DNA from: CAMDHY01 sp046156265
GTDB lineage: Bacteria > Pseudomonadota > Alphaproteobacteria > Rhizobiales > Segnochrobactraceae
Assembly: GCF_046156265.1 (NCBI RefSeq)
Contig: NZ_JAWDIR010000045.1
Coordinates: 124,001 to 188,000 of the forward strand
Length of the DNA stretch: 64,000 nt
Direction: 5' to 3'
Below are positions 44,601 through 54,960 of the stretch, one piece after another (the stretch's first letter is position 1; each line of letters starts with the position of its first letter). The position numbers and the translations under genes were made by a program. Below the pieces are notes generated by a model, which searched no databases, was not told where the DNA came from, and worked only from the letters and a program-made list of their open reading frames with translations.

Positions 44601-44936
44601 GACCGCGAGGTCGTCGGGATAGGCGAAGGGAAACTTCTCCGCGTAGTCCTCGATGAAGAAGTCGAAGGGGTTGTAGACGGCGAGCTCGGCGTGAAGGTCG
44701 ACCTCGATCGCGAATTCCGTCGTGCGCTCCGGAAAGACGAAGCGCGCCAGCCAGTTGCCGAACGGGTCCTGCTGCCAGTTGACGAAGTGCTCGGCCGGCG
44801 TGACCTTCAGCGAATAGGCGGTCACCGGCGTCCGGCAGTGCGGCGCCGGGCGCAATCGGACGGTCTGCGGACCCAGCATCACCGGCCGGTCGTAGGAATA
44901 GCGCGTCACATGATGGAGGGCGGCAATGATCGCCAT
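41640..44936 (-). CDS. DUF2126 protein with N-terminal transglutaminase domain
   Basis: 1098 residues from the ATG at 44936 (MAIIAALHHVTRYSYDRPV); a TTG three codons earlier is less likely. N-terminal bacterial transglutaminase region (about 1-90) and core with C180 (LKSGSCRDSGWLLVQ), H229 (TDLHAWCEVY) and D244 (IGLDPTSG). From about 310 onward lies DUF2126 (RLTMGGEPTFVSIDD, FMPPVAWFEDYLELL, GGGNHVVIGGATPSDSPFLR), partly resembling amine-ligase folds. No signal peptide. First gene of the transglutaminase/ATP-grasp trio; its promoter must lie in the 44937-45419 gap. Confidence 0.93.
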   Translation of the reverse strand: MAIIAALHHVTRYSYDRPVMLGPQTVRLRPAPHCRTPVTAYSLKVTPAEHFVNWQQDPFGNWLARFVFPERTTEFAIEVDLHAELAVYNPFDFFIEDYAEKFPFAYPDDLAVELAPYLVTEPSTPLLDALVASVSRQPRPTVDALVELNQLLKDDVRYIVRLEPGVQTPEETLTLKSGSCRDSGWLLVQILRRLGLAARFVSGYLIQLKPDVAALDGPSGTDHDFTDLHAWCEVYIPGAGWIGLDPTSGLFAGEGHLPLAATPHYRSAAPLIGLVEPAEVTFGFEMTVARLHEAPRVTLPFSDASWAALDALGEKVDADLKAQDVRLTMGGEPTFVSIDDYEAAEWNTAAVGPTKRALADELIRRLRDRFAPGGMLHYGQGKWYPGETLPRWTFSLYWRKDGRPIWRDEALIARETSAVATGEDAQRLLSGVAERLGFGPDYAQPAYEDPGHWLLKEGELPENVDVSNPKLESAEERARIMRVFERGLTKPSSFVLPVQRWNAEAGAGWVSERWALRRGRIFLVPGDSPAGFRLPLAALPWVPPAQYPHVYQADPFAERQGLPDPDELAQAYERTSVDGQRPDVQQRLTFGSAVRTAMTTEVRDGKLCVFMPPVAWFEDYLELLVIVEETARELGLALQIEGYPPPPDPRVDVIRVAPDPGVIEVNVHPAKSWREAVDITTGLYSDARHTRLGTEKFMVDGRHTGTGGGNHVVIGGATPSDSPFLRRPDLLKSLVTYWQRHPSLSYLFSGLFIGPTSQAPRMDEGRHDALYELEIAMANVPVPGEGVAPPPWLVDRLFRNILVDVAGNTHRSEICIDKLFSPDSATGRLGLVEFRSFEMPPDARMSLAQQLLVRALIAWFWREPQRGSLVRWGTTLHDRFMLPHFVWADFLDVLGDLRRAGYPVDPVWFEAQREFRFPFFGRVEHGGVEIEIRQALEPWHVLGEEGAIGGTVRYVDSSVERLQVKATGLVPGRHVIACNGRRVPMLSTDRIDVFVGGVRFKAWQPPSGFHPTLPVQAPLTFEIIDGWNGRSLGGCVYHVAHPGGRNYETFPVNSYEAEARRLARFENHGHAPGSVAVPVEERSGEFPATLDLRRPAWV

Positions 44937-45419
44937 CTGTCGCAACCTGGGAGTTTCGGCCGGTCCGGTCGGGAGGTGCCGAAGCGAGCCCTGACGCCGA
45001 CGTTAACGACGGGCCGGGTGCTTGGGAAGCCTTTCCCACCGCAGTGCGGCAATGGCCGCGCCGGACGACGGAACCGGGCTGGCGATGATCGGCGCACATC
45101 AAACCGGCAGCGGCGAGGCCAGTGGTCGTTCCGTGCGCAGTATTACAGTCATTCCAGAGAGTTAAATTCGAGGCGGACCCGCCCTCGCCGCCTCGCCTTT
45201 CGCGCGCCGCGTGCGCTGCGCCATCGAATTGAGTTGCGTACATCGGGAAAGTGCGGAATCGATCCCATGGTCGGACCTGCCCGCAATCGCCGTTTGAACG
45301 GTGGGGCGTCCGGCCCGGCGAGCGGCCGGCGGCGCGCGGGGGGCGCTGCGCCGGGGCTTTGGCACGCCGGAACGGTTTACCGATCCACCGCCGGCCGGTG
45401 GACGAGGGAGGGAATGGAA
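44937..45419. promoter_or_regulatory. divergent control region between DUF2126 gene and xylF
   Basis: 483 bases without a convincing gene. The AT-richest patch (about 45139-45168) is the likeliest promoter site for one or both directions. A perfect 8-bp inverted repeat with an 11-base loop is at 45169-45195. Close to xylF, CGGTTTACCG (45373-45382) is a short palindrome that could be part of a sugar-repressor operator; no regulator gene is nearby. No firm -35/-10 pair was found. Confidence 0.35.
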
Positions 45420-46463
45420 ATGCAGTTCATGAAGGCCCTGCTCGCGGGCACGGTTCTCGCGGTCGCCGTCGGCGGCGCCGCACTGGCCCAGGACAAGCCG
45501 GTCGTCGGCGTCAGCTGGTCGAACTTCCAGGAAGAGCGCTGGAAGACCGACGAGGCGGCGATCAAGGCGGCGTTGGAAGCCGCCGGCGCGTCCTACATCT
45601 CGGCCGACGCGCAGTCGTCCGCCGCCAAGCAGCTGACCGACGTCGAGAGCCTGATCTCGCAGGGCGCCACGGCGCTGATCATCCTCGCCCAGGATTCCGA
45701 CGCCATCGCCCCGGCGATCGCCAAGGCCGAGGCCGAGGGCATCCCGGTCGTCGGCTACGACCGCCTGATCGAGATCCCGTCCGCCTACTACATCACGTTC
45801 GACAACAAGGAAGTCGGGCGGATGCAGGCGCGCGAGGTGTTCAAGGTCGCGCCCGAGGGCAACTACGTCTTCATCAAGGGCTCGTCGGCCGATCCGAACG
45901 CCGACTTCCTGTTCTCCGGCCAGATGGAGGTCCTGAAGGACGCCATCGACAGCGGCAAGGTGAAGAACGTCGGCGAGGCCTATACCGACGCCTGGCTGCC
46001 CGCCAACGCCCAGAAGAACATGGAGCAGTTCCTCACCGCCAACAACAACGACGTCGACGCGGTGGTCGCCTCCAATGACGGCACCGCTGGCGGCGCCATC
46101 GCGGCGCTCTCGGGCCAGGGCCTCGCTGGCACGGTGCCGGTCTCCGGCCAGGACGGCGACTTCGCGGCGCTGAACCGCGTCGCCCTCGGCACCCAGACGG
46201 TGTCGGTGTGGAAGGACGCCCGCGAGCTCGGCAAGAAGGCCGCCGAGATCGCCGTCGAGCTCTCCAAGGGCACGGCGCTCGACCAGGTGCCGGGCACCGT
46301 CGCCTTCAACGGCGGCCCGAAGGGCGTCGCCATGAACGCGACCTTCCTCGCCCCGGTGCCGATCACCAAGGACAACCTCGGCACGGTCATCGAGGCCGGC
46401 TGGGTGCCGAAGGAGACCGTCTGCCAGGGCGTGCCGGCCGGCTCCGTCGCCGCCTGCAACTGA
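45420..46463 (+). CDS. xylF: D-xylose-type ABC transporter, periplasmic binding protein
   Basis: 347 residues. The start is the ATG at 45420, about 8 bases after GGAGGG; ATGs at 45414 and 45429 are in frame but poorly spaced. Signal peptide MQFMKALLAGTVLAVAVGGA with cleavage after ALAQ. The mature protein follows XylF closely (EERWKTDEAAIKAALEAAGA, VVGYDRLI, TANNNDVDAVVASNDGTAGG, VSGQDGDF), including Arg/Asp/Asn sugar-contact positions. It delivers sugar, probably D-xylose, to XylH. A strong stem-loop follows the gene. Confidence 0.9.
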   Translation: MQFMKALLAGTVLAVAVGGAALAQDKPVVGVSWSNFQEERWKTDEAAIKAALEAAGASYISADAQSSAAKQLTDVESLISQGATALIILAQDSDAIAPAIAKAEAEGIPVVGYDRLIEIPSAYYITFDNKEVGRMQAREVFKVAPEGNYVFIKGSSADPNADFLFSGQMEVLKDAIDSGKVKNVGEAYTDAWLPANAQKNMEQFLTANNNDVDAVVASNDGTAGGAIAALSGQGLAGTVPVSGQDGDFAALNRVALGTQTVSVWKDARELGKKAAEIAVELSKGTALDQVPGTVAFNGGPKGVAMNATFLAPVPITKDNLGTVIEAGWVPKETVCQGVPAGSVAACN

Positions 46464-46476
46464 GCGTGACCGCAAG

Positions 46477-46503
46477 CGGAGGGGGCGCCCAGCGCCCCCT
46501 CCG
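46477..46503 (+). terminator. stem-loop between xylF and xylH
   Basis: Perfect 12-bp arms (46477-46488, 46492-46503) with a 3-base loop, 13 bases past the xylF stop, followed by TCCGTTT. Such intercistronic stems partly terminate or protect the binding-protein mRNA, giving more XylF than membrane parts. Some transcription must pass to xylH, 136 bases on. Confidence 0.6.
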
Positions 46504-46639
46504 TCCGTTTGCGCGCGGCTTCGGGACCTGTTTCGCCCGCAAGCGCAGTTGACGCGCGCCGGCCACAGTCCGAAGTTCGGGAACAAGGAGCGGCCGGGCC
46601 GATGTCGCCTGCCGCCGGGTCGTGTCCAGGGGGTCGTCC

Positions 46640-47953
<1,314 letters not shown>

Positions 47954-47969
47954 CCGGGAGAACCGCGCG

Positions 47970-48770
<801 letters not shown>

Positions 48771-48780
48771 GCGGGGGGGG

Positions 48781-49514
48781 CAAACCATTTCTGAACTGTC
48801 GGCCGGCGAAAGGCGTCAGTTTGAGAAGAGCCGATACGCGCTCGAGCGGGCGGTGACGACCAGTCTCCGTTCGCGCGCTCGCGCCGCTGGCTGGAAAACC
48901 ATCAACAACAACATTTTCCGTGAACGCGGCGAGTGGTTCCTTCACTCTACCTGGCTCGTCAGTAAAGATGATGAGTCGACCGTCTTATGGTTTAACGCCA
49001 AGCCTATGGAACTCGACCATATCTTTTGGGATATCGTAGGGTTGCCAGAAACAAGAACCTGAAGAAATCTCTGCGAGTCAACGGCGCATGGACGACGCAT
49101 CCACCGGCGCTTTTCGAAGATAAAATCGCCGATAGCGGCCTCAGCGTGGACGAGATAGCTGAACGCATACTCTTTTGGTCCGATCGATCACTCGAACTCT
49201 CTTTGGATCATGCGATCCTCGAAAATCTTGTAACGCAAATCGAGAACAACATTCACTGGCAGCAGCGAAAATCATACTCGGACGCGCACATTTGCGCCTA
49301 CGTTCTCACAGCGCAACTGGGCGAGGCACGGCAGCTCGCACAATTTTGCGCCTTGCACGGCCAGCCGGTCGACTACGTCGTTGGTGACAAAAACTTCGGT
49401 GCGATGGCTCTTGACTGGCTCGACGCACGGATCCCACGACGCGATCCATGGAAGCGGGCGACCGACGCAGTGCGAAGGTTCTTCATGCGCCCCGGCGATC
49501 CGCTGAAGCGGTAG
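48781..49514 (+). pseudogene. frameshifted low-GC gene of unknown function
   Basis: Two overlapping frames join into one protein. The first (readable from 48781, TISELSAGERRQFEKSRYAL) ends at TGA 49060-49062; the second runs to 49514. The break maps to GAAAC at 49048-49052: one extra A would restore continuous reading GLPE-NKNLKKSLRV. No standard ATG starts the first part; a GTG is at 48853, and the frame runs back into the 8-G tract at 48773-48780, so the 5' end may also be damaged. The N-terminal part faintly recalls DUF4304-like proteins; the second part (DYVVGDKNFGAMALDWLDA) is unknown. GC is near 50%, far below the neighbours, which indicates foreign origin. Confidence 0.65.
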
Positions 49515-49582
49515 TGTCGTGCTCCATAGAGAAAACATCCCACGGGAGGCCGCTCGCGGACCCCCGCCGTGCCCGTCGCCGC

Positions 49583-52500
49583 CTACGCCCCCTCCCCCAG
49601 CCGCGCGAACCAGTCCTCGATCGGCTCCGGGGCGGCGACGAGGTAGCCCTGCAGGCGGTCGACGCCGGCGTTGCGCAGGAAATCGGCGTCGGACTGCGAG
49701 GCCACCATCTCGGCCACCAGCGTCAGCTTCATCGCCTTCGCCACGTCGACGGTCGCCCGCACGATCGCCTGGTTGATGCGGTCGTCGGCGACGCCACTGA
49801 CGAAGGAGCCATCGAGCTTCACCATGTCGACCTCGAGCAGGCGCAGGTAGTCGAACGAGCTCATGCCCTTGCCGAAGTCGTCCAGCGCGATGCGGCCGCC
49901 GAGCTGGCGCACGCCGGAGACGAAGCTGCGCGCCACCGGCAGGTCGAGGATCGCCGCGCTCTCGGTGATCTCGAAGACGATCCGGCCCATGTCGATGCCG
50001 TTCTCGATCGCCGTCGCCCGCACGTGCTCGAAGAAGTCGCGGTCCGACAGCGTCGAGCCGGCGACGTTGATGTGGATGTCGAGGCCGTGCGCCGCGGCGC
50101 CGCGGCCAAGGCGGGCGAGCGCCTCGAAGGTGCCGCGCACCACCGCCCGGTCGAGCCGCCGGACGAGGCCGTGGCGCTCGGCGGCCGGCAGGAACACCCC
50201 CGGCATCATCACCCGCCCGCCGCGATCGCGCAGTCGCGCCAGGATCTCGATGCCAGTGAACGCGCCGCCTTCCGCGGAGACGACGGGCTGGCAATAGAGC
50301 TGCACGGCCCGCTCGGTGAGCGCCCGGTTGATCTCGGTGAGCACGGCGAACTGGGCGCGCGCGCCGCCCGGGTCGTCGCCCGAGCGGAACACCTCGATGC
50401 GGCCGCCGCCGCGCGTCTTCGCCTCGTAGAGGGCGATCTCGGCATCGGCCATGACGTCGAAGGCGGTGGAGGCGGCGACGCGGTCGATCACTACCAGCCC
50501 CACCGAAAGGCCGATCGGATGCGACCGCTCGCCCCAGACGAAGCCGAGATCGCCGACGCGGCGAACGAGATTCGCCGCCGATGTCTCGCCGTCCTCGAGG
50601 CGGCAGTTCTGCAGGATGACGGCGAACTCGTCGCCGCCGACGCGGGCGACGATGTCGCTCGCCCGCACCGATTCGGTGAGCGTGCGGGCGAGGTCGCGCA
50701 ACAGCTGGTCGCCGGCGATGTGGCCGGAGGTGTCGTTGACGATCTTGAACTTGTCGACGTCGAGGAACATCAGGCAGCTCGTTACGCCGCGCAGCCGCGC
50801 CGCCTCCACCGTCCGTCCGACCTCGCGCTCGAGGGAAAAGCGGTTGAGGAGACCGGTGAGGACGTCGTGATTGCCGCGCCACTCGAGCTCGGCGACCATC
50901 CGCTCGCGCTCGCCGACGTCGCGCAGCGTCAGCACCGCGCCGTCGGGATGGCCGTCGGCGGCGCCGATCGGCTGGGCGACGAACTCGACGACGGTGCGCC
51001 GCCCGGCGCGGCCGGTCAGCACCGCCGGCATCTCGGAGCGGATCTCGCCGCCGGCCCTGACCGCCTCGATGGCGAGGTTGGGCAGGCGCGGCCGCGCCGG
51101 GTCGAGGGACAGCGTCACCACCTCGTCCAGGGAGCGGCCGACCGCCTCCTCGCGCGGCCACTCGGTCATCGCTGCCGCCGCCGGGTTGAGGAACTCGACG
51201 AGACCGCGCGGGTCGACCTTGACCAGGCCCTCGTTCAGCGCCGACAGCATCTCGACGGCGATCTCGCGCTCGCGCTCGGCGCGGGCGAGCCCGCGCTGCA
51301 GGCCGGTGACGTCGTGGAAGGCGACGACGACGCCGTCGGTCGCCCCGTCGCCGGCGACATAGGGTGTCAGGCGCGCCTCGAAGGTGCTCTCGCCGGTGAC
51401 GAAGGGCACCACCAGGCTCTCGCCGGAGGCGATCACCTCGGTGAGGCGCTGGACGACCTCCGAGCGCAGCGGCGTCCGCCAACGGATCGCCGACAGCGGG
51501 TCGCCCTCGCGCAGCACCGCCGTCGCGCACAGCCGCTCGAGCTCCGGCGTGAAGCGGCGAACGCGGAGGTCCCGCCCGAGCACCAGCGCCGGCACGGCGA
51601 TGCCGCGCTGCATCGCCTCGAGTTCGTCGCCGCGCACCTGCAGCCGCGCCACCCGGGCAGCGAGTTCGTCGCCGAGGGCGCGGAGTTCGGCGCGGCTCGA
51701 GCGCAGCTCCGCGGCCTCCGCCGCGAGCTCCTCGATGTCCGCGGACGGGGCGTCACCGTGCGCTGGCGCCGGGGCGACGGCCTCGGCCGGCGTCCGCTCG
51801 ACGCCGGCCAGCACGAGGAGGCCGCCCTCCTGCATCTCCGGAAAGGGGTGGACGACGAGCCGCGGCCCGTCATTGGCGGGGTCGGCCGGCACCGTCAGCG
51901 CGACCACCGTCGGCTCGCCGCTCCGCCGCGTCCGCGCCATCGCCCGCCGCAGCGGCCCGGCGAGGTGGGGGCGCACCATGTTGGTGACAAGCAGGCTCGC
52001 CGGTCCGGGCTGCAGCTCGGTCAGCGGGCCGGTGTCGCCGAGCGTGAACCGGACGTGGCCGTCCGGATCGACCGCGAACGCCGCCGCCACCGCAAGCGTC
52101 GCGCACTTCTCGACGACGAGGCGGCGCAGCGCGTCTGCCGCGGCATCGACCCCAGGCAGGCCGGCCGTGTCCGACACCCGCCCGGGTCCGCTCGGCCGAT
52201 AGAGCCGGCGGTCCAGAACGTCCGACGTGAAGCGGTCGGGCGAGCCCATGCCGTCTTCGGCGCGCGTCAGCAGAACGCCTTCGCCGCGCAAGGCGTAGTG
52301 GAAGGCGCCGATCGCCCGCTCGCGGGCGTCCGGGGGCAGCGCCGCGAGCCGCATCCGGCAGACGATGACGTCGATCCGGGCGAACGGCGCATCACGGGCG
52401 ACGTCGTGGACGGAGAAGGTCATCCGGTCGCGGATCGCCGCGCGCACCCGGTGGCCGCTCGGCTCGGAGGCGAAATAGCTGCCGAGGAGCCCCGGCGGCA

Positions 52501-52873
52501 GCGCCGCCACCGCGTCGGCACCATAGAGGCCGATGCGGGCGTGGCCGATCGCGTCGGGGTCGCCGTCGGTGGCGAAGATCTGCAGGAGTGTCTGGCCGCG
52601 GGAGGCGCGCCGCGCCTCCTCGCAGACCATGGCGACGGCATAGGCCTCGCTGCCGGCGCCGCACCCGACCACCCACACGCGCACCGGCTCGCCACCGGCG
52701 CGCCGCCGGATCAGCGCCTCCACATGCCGGCGCAGCGCCTCGAGCCCGGGGGCGTCGTCGAAGATGGTGCCGCCTGCCGACGCAACACCGGCAGGACCGA
52801 TGGTTGAGAGCGTGTCACGCCGAACCTCCGGCACATCCGCCTCCGGCACGCCCGTCCCCCCGAAATCGTTCAT
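49583..52873 (-). CDS. CheR-PAS-PAS-GGDEF-EAL fusion signalling protein
   Basis: 1096 residues. Residues 45-230 resemble a CheR methyltransferase (VVGCGAGSEAYAVAM, IFATDGDPDAIGHARIGLYG) but the active-site region reads CRMRLAALP instead of CRNVLIYF, so it is probably inactive. A coiled coil (378-425) and PAS domains (about 425-540, 545-660) follow, as in CheB/CheR-PAS sensors. GGDEF is intact (746-750) with an RxxD inhibitory site at 737-740. The EAL motif reads EIL (876-878), with DDFGKG at 998-1003 and AEMVAS where AEGVE is usual, so phosphodiesterase activity is doubtful. No membrane span. ATG at 52873, 9 bases after xerC. Confidence 0.88.
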   Translation of the reverse strand: MNDFGGTGVPEADVPEVRRDTLSTIGPAGVASAGGTIFDDAPGLEALRRHVEALIRRRAGGEPVRVWVVGCGAGSEAYAVAMVCEEARRASRGQTLLQIFATDGDPDAIGHARIGLYGADAVAALPPGLLGSYFASEPSGHRVRAAIRDRMTFSVHDVARDAPFARIDVIVCRMRLAALPPDARERAIGAFHYALRGEGVLLTRAEDGMGSPDRFTSDVLDRRLYRPSGPGRVSDTAGLPGVDAAADALRRLVVEKCATLAVAAAFAVDPDGHVRFTLGDTGPLTELQPGPASLLVTNMVRPHLAGPLRRAMARTRRSGEPTVVALTVPADPANDGPRLVVHPFPEMQEGGLLVLAGVERTPAEAVAPAPAHGDAPSADIEELAAEAAELRSSRAELRALGDELAARVARLQVRGDELEAMQRGIAVPALVLGRDLRVRRFTPELERLCATAVLREGDPLSAIRWRTPLRSEVVQRLTEVIASGESLVVPFVTGESTFEARLTPYVAGDGATDGVVVAFHDVTGLQRGLARAEREREIAVEMLSALNEGLVKVDPRGLVEFLNPAAAAMTEWPREEAVGRSLDEVVTLSLDPARPRLPNLAIEAVRAGGEIRSEMPAVLTGRAGRRTVVEFVAQPIGAADGHPDGAVLTLRDVGERERMVAELEWRGNHDVLTGLLNRFSLEREVGRTVEAARLRGVTSCLMFLDVDKFKIVNDTSGHIAGDQLLRDLARTLTESVRASDIVARVGGDEFAVILQNCRLEDGETSAANLVRRVGDLGFVWGERSHPIGLSVGLVVIDRVAASTAFDVMADAEIALYEAKTRGGGRIEVFRSGDDPGGARAQFAVLTEINRALTERAVQLYCQPVVSAEGGAFTGIEILARLRDRGGRVMMPGVFLPAAERHGLVRRLDRAVVRGTFEALARLGRGAAAHGLDIHINVAGSTLSDRDFFEHVRATAIENGIDMGRIVFEITESAAILDLPVARSFVSGVRQLGGRIALDDFGKGMSSFDYLRLLEVDMVKLDGSFVSGVADDRINQAIVRATVDVAKAMKLTLVAEMVASQSDADFLRNAGVDRLQGYLVAAPEPIEDWFARLGEGA

Positions 52874-52882
52874 TCCAGGTCC

Positions 52883-53881
52883 CTAGCCCGCGTTCATCCT
52901 TCGCACGCTCGCCGCCGTGTCGGCAACGGCCGCCTCGCCGCCCAGCGGGTGGGCGCGGCGGTGCACGTCGATCAGCCGGTCGGCATCGACGGCGGTGTAG
53001 AGCTGGGTCGTCGACAGGCTGGCGTGGCCGAGCAGTTCCTGGATGGTCCGCAGGTCGCCGCCGGCCGACAGGAGATGCGTCGCGAACGAATGGCGCAGCG
53101 CGTGCGGGGTGGCCGTGTCCGGCAGCCCGAGGGCGCCGCGCAGCCGCGCGAGCGAGCGCTGCACGATCCGCGGCGACAGCGGCCCGCCACGGGCGCCACG
53201 AAACAGCGGCTCGCCGGCGCCCGGCCGGAACGGCAGCCGGTGGCGGTAGTCGTCGAGGCTCGCGCGTACCGCCGGCAGGAGCGGTACGAGCCGCACCTTG
53301 CCGCCCTTGCCGGTGACGCGCAGCACCGAGGTGTCGCCGGCGACGTCGGTCGCGGTGATCGCCAACGCCTCGCCGATGCGCAGGCCGGCGCCGTAGAGCA
53401 GCATCGCCACGGCGGCGTCGCGGGCGGCGATCCACGGCTCGGCGGCGTCCTCGCCGGCCTCCTCGGTGACGCGGCGGGCGTCGACGACCGACAGCGGGCG
53501 CGGCAGCGACGGCTTAAGGCGCGGCGCCTGCACGGCGCGGATCGGCGCGGCGTTGAGGCCATGCTCGCGCTCGAGATAGCCGGCGAAGGAGCGCAGCGCC
53601 GCGAGCTGGCGGGCGATGGTGCGCGAACCGGCGCCGTCCGCCCGCCGGCGCGCGAGGAAGGCGCGCACGTCCGCCGTCCTCAGACCCGCATGGTCCGCGA
53701 GATCCGGGGCACCGCCGAGATGGCCGGCGAGGAAGGAGAGCCACTGCCGGGCATCGCGGTCGTAGGCCTCCAGCGTGCGCGCGGCGAGGCGGCGCTCGAC
53801 GCGCAGGCGCGTCAGCCAGGCGACGACAGCGGCGGCGAGCGCCGGGGCGGCGATGCGGAGGGGGTCGGGGGCGTCGGTCAT
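52883..53881 (-). CDS. xerC: tyrosine recombinase XerC
   Basis: 332 residues with an N-terminal SAM-like DNA-binding domain and a complete catalytic set: R168 (GAGLRIGEAL), K192, H260 and R263 (HALRHSFATHLL), H286 (LLGHASLS) and nucleophile Y295. XerC with XerD resolves chromosome dimers at dif; the Arg in GAGLR and the LGH block are typical. It lies 9 bases upstream of the GGDEF fusion gene on the same strand. No dif-like site was noticed nearby, and no mobile-element context, so it is the housekeeping enzyme. Confidence 0.92.
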   Translation of the reverse strand: MTDAPDPLRIAAPALAAAVVAWLTRLRVERRLAARTLEAYDRDARQWLSFLAGHLGGAPDLADHAGLRTADVRAFLARRRADGAGSRTIARQLAALRSFAGYLEREHGLNAAPIRAVQAPRLKPSLPRPLSVVDARRVTEEAGEDAAEPWIAARDAAVAMLLYGAGLRIGEALAITATDVAGDTSVLRVTGKGGKVRLVPLLPAVRASLDDYRHRLPFRPGAGEPLFRGARGGPLSPRIVQRSLARLRGALGLPDTATPHALRHSFATHLLSAGGDLRTIQELLGHASLSTTQLYTAVDADRLIDVHRRAHPLGGEAAVADTAASVRRMNAG

Positions 53882-53970
53882 GGCGCGTCCGTCAGGGCGG
53901 GGGCAAAGCGTGCCCCGCGGGCCAGGGACGCACCCTGGCAGGCAGCGGTTAACGAGCCGCTGCGCTGACC

Positions 53971-54186
53971 TCAGTCCTCGCGGTCGCGCTCAGGTGGCCG
54001 GCCGTCCTCGTCGTCGGCACCGTCGAGCTCCACGACCGGGATCGCGTAGGAGCCGGCGAGCCAGCGGTGCAGGTCGACGTCGGCGCAGCGCTTCGAGCAG
54101 AACGGCTTGTAGGCCTCGACGCGCGGGGCCGAGCAGATCGCGCACGGGCGGGCCCGCGGCGTGCCGGGCGGCGGCAGCGGGCTCAT
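53971..54186 (-). CDS. yacG: zinc-binding DNA gyrase inhibitor YacG
   Basis: 71 residues with the four-cysteine zinc site CAIC (C15, C18) and FCSKRC (C30, C34), followed by DVDLHRWLAGSYAIP, typical of YacG. In E. coli YacG binds GyrB and inhibits DNA gyrase. The tail is acidic. Its ATG overlaps the maf stop (ATGA), so it is translated with maf. The frame extends upstream inside maf but has no support. Confidence 0.92.
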   Translation of the reverse strand: MSPLPPPGTPRARPCAICSAPRVEAYKPFCSKRCADVDLHRWLAGSYAIPVVELDGADDEDGRPPERDRED

Positions 54187-54884
54187 CCGGCCGCGACACC
54201 GGGCGTCGAGGCCGGCTCGGCGGCCGCGAGCGGCTCGCTGCGGGCCTCGGCGGCGGCGGCGATCGGGTCGACCGACCAGCGCTCCAGCACCGGGAAGCCG
54301 TCGCCGACGAGCAGCGCCACGGTCTCGTGCAGCGGCAGCCCGACGACGGCGCTGTAGGAGCCGGCGAGCGAGGCGACGAACGTCGCGGCGAGGCCCTGGA
54401 CGGCGTAGCCACCCGCCTTGCCGCGCCACTCGCCGGAGGCGATGTAGGCGCCCGTCTCGACGGCCGACAGGCGCTTGAAGCGCACCCGCGTCTCAACGGT
54501 GCGCTCGCGCAGCTTGCCGCCGGGGGTGATCAGCGCGACGGCGGTGGTGACGGTGTGGGAGCGGCCGGAGAGCAGCGCCAGGCAGCGCTCGGCCTCGTCC
54601 TGCGTCTCCGCCTTCGGCAGCACGCGGCGGCCGACCGAGACGACGGTGTCGGCGGCGAGGATGAAGGCCCGGGTGCGCGCCTCCTGGGCGGCGAAGCGCC
54701 GGGCCGCGACCTCGGCCTTGCCGCGGGCGAGCCGCTCCGCGAGCTGGCGGGGCTGTTCGCGCGACTGCGGCGTCTCGTCGATCTCGGCCGGGAACAGGTG
54801 ATCGGGCACGAGGCCGACCTGCTCGAGCAGAGCGAGGCGCCGCGGCGAACCGGACGCGAGGACGAGGACGGCGGGCTCGCGCAT
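54183..54884 (-). CDS. maf: Maf-like nucleoside triphosphate pyrophosphatase
   Basis: 233 residues from the ATG at 54884 (MREPAVLVLASGSPRR; GGAG 6 bases upstream), rejecting an in-frame ATG at 54923. Family motifs ASGSPRR, AADTVV and GLPLHET are present. Maf proteins hydrolyse non-canonical or methylated nucleotides. The C-terminal 25 residues are Ala/Glu-rich and non-conserved. It sits in the infA-maf-yacG order common in alphaproteobacteria. Confidence 0.93.
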   Translation of the reverse strand: MREPAVLVLASGSPRRLALLEQVGLVPDHLFPAEIDETPQSREQPRQLAERLARGKAEVAARRFAAQEARTRAFILAADTVVSVGRRVLPKAETQDEAERCLALLSGRSHTVTTAVALITPGGKLRERTVETRVRFKRLSAVETGAYIASGEWRGKAGGYAVQGLAATFVASLAGSYSAVVGLPLHETVALLVGDGFPVLERWSVDPIAAAAEARSEPLAAAEPASTPGVAAG

Positions 54885-54960
54885 GCTGGCTCCAGGATGA
54901 TGGCTGCGGAGGGGGGCCGGCACCGCGGGCGGCGCGGGCCGGCTCAGGCCCCGCCGACGG

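Noticed and set aside
42714..45413. Long upstream extension of the xylF frame
   Set aside because: It is antisense to the DUF2126 gene; the signal peptide and ribosome-binding site place the start at 45420.
52883..53881. XerC-type recombinase as an integrase of a genomic island
   Set aside because: Length, motifs and chromosomal context fit housekeeping XerC; no attachment-site repeats or cargo genes flank it.
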